Shown: piece after piece, positions 38,204 to 38,421 of the stretch
Layout of the letters: the number at the start of each line of letters is the position of its first letter
How positions within the stretch are numbered: the first letter of the stretch is position 1
Notes under the pieces: model-generated
Databases searched by the model: none
Seen by the model: only the letters and a program-made list of their open reading frames with translations
What the model was told of the DNA's origin: nothing
Translations under genes and position numbers: made by a program
Assembly (NCBI GenBank): GCA_020445785.1
Contig: JAGRFZ010000096.1
Coordinates: 1-38,421 of the forward strand
From: Rhodocyclaceae bacterium
GTDB lineage: Bacteria; Pseudomonadota; Gammaproteobacteria; Burkholderiales; Rhodocyclaceae
Direction: 5' to 3'
DNA length: 38,421 nt

Positions 38204-38421
38204 TCAGTGACTCCCCTCGATCGCGAGCGCGGCATCGGCCGCGGGTCGCCGTGTAAATAGCCGCCGGATGACGACGAAGAACAACGGAACGAAAAAGATG
38301 CCGAGCAGCGTCGCCGCGATCGTGCCGCCGAGCACACCGGTGCCGATCGCGTTCTGGCTGCCGGCGCCGGCGCCGCTGGCCAGGGCCAGCGGCAGCACGC
38401 CGAAGCCGAAGGCGAGCGAGG
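38204..38421 (-). CDS. RND efflux transporter, C-terminal end (partial)
   Basis: The last 70 or so codons of an AcrB/MexB-type HAE1 pump; the rest lies beyond the right edge. The visible part reads [18 protein letters not shown], then the [11 protein letters not shown] and [14 protein letters not shown] segments of the final two membrane helices. It pairs with the NodT-type protein that follows directly. The periplasmic adaptor gene should lie just upstream outside the window. Confidence 0.9.
   Translation of the reverse strand, partial: SLAFGFGVLPLALASGAGAGSQNAIGTGVLGGTIAATLLGIFFVPLFFVVIRRLFTRRPAADAALAIEGSH

Overview
The window is GC-rich chromosomal DNA, apart from one gene. The run mreB-mreC-mreD-mrdA-rodA-rlpA-dacA-dat-ybeD-lipB-lipA, divergent from gatC-gatA, together with a rep helicase next to a c5-type cytochrome, points to a betaproteobacterium, most likely of the Rhodocyclales (Azoarcus/Thauera-like). 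That placement is inferred from gene order and protein style, not from a search.

Layout. (1) 1-1891, minus strand: gatC and gatA (Glu/Asp-tRNA amidotransferase), then the first codons of a lipoprotein gene cut by the window edge. (2) 1988-12610, plus strand: a tightly packed 11-gene operon for the elongasome (MreB, MreC, MreD, PBP2, RodA), septal and periplasmic peptidoglycan work (RlpA, D,D-carboxypeptidase, D-amino acid transaminase) and lipoate attachment (YbeD, LipB, LipA). A strong hairpin with a short T run sits between mreB and mreC. (3) 13001-21442, plus strand: a five-gene sensory/transport operon with a TonB-dependent receptor, a fusion of a CruF-like membrane domain to a CrtC/AttH-like lipocalin domain, a YfiR-like periplasmic protein, a tripartite hybrid histidine kinase, and a response regulator-GGDEF diguanylate cyclase. 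(4) 21458-25370: DinB-family protein (minus), DUF4197 protein, Rep helicase, and a lipoprotein c5-type cytochrome (minus). (5) 25535-25611: tRNA-Arg(CCG) with its terminator. (6) 25798-34405, accessory in character: a TIR-transmembrane protein, a DUF3592 membrane protein, a clearly lower-GC 1043-residue metallophosphoesterase-STAND NTPase, and an XRE-ATPase-repeat regulator. (7) 34743-38421: a SAM methyltransferase, a secreted protein of unknown function, and on the minus strand a NodT-type outer-membrane efflux lipoprotein following the end of an RND pump gene.

How they work together. The first operon couples lateral wall synthesis to lipoylation, as in E. coli and relatives. The second looks like one signalling circuit: an envelope receptor and a predicted hydrophobic-ligand enzyme feed a YfiR/kinase/diguanylate cyclase chain that would set c-di-GMP levels. 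The accessory block holds two proteins with immunity-type architectures (TIR effector; calcineurin-like phosphoesterase fused to a STAND-like NTPase). It lies between tRNA-Arg and a 15-base exact repeat of the tRNA's 3' part about 9 kb away. The best candidates for undescribed biology are the phosphoesterase-STAND gene (27907-31038) and the CruF-CrtC fusion operon (13001-21442).
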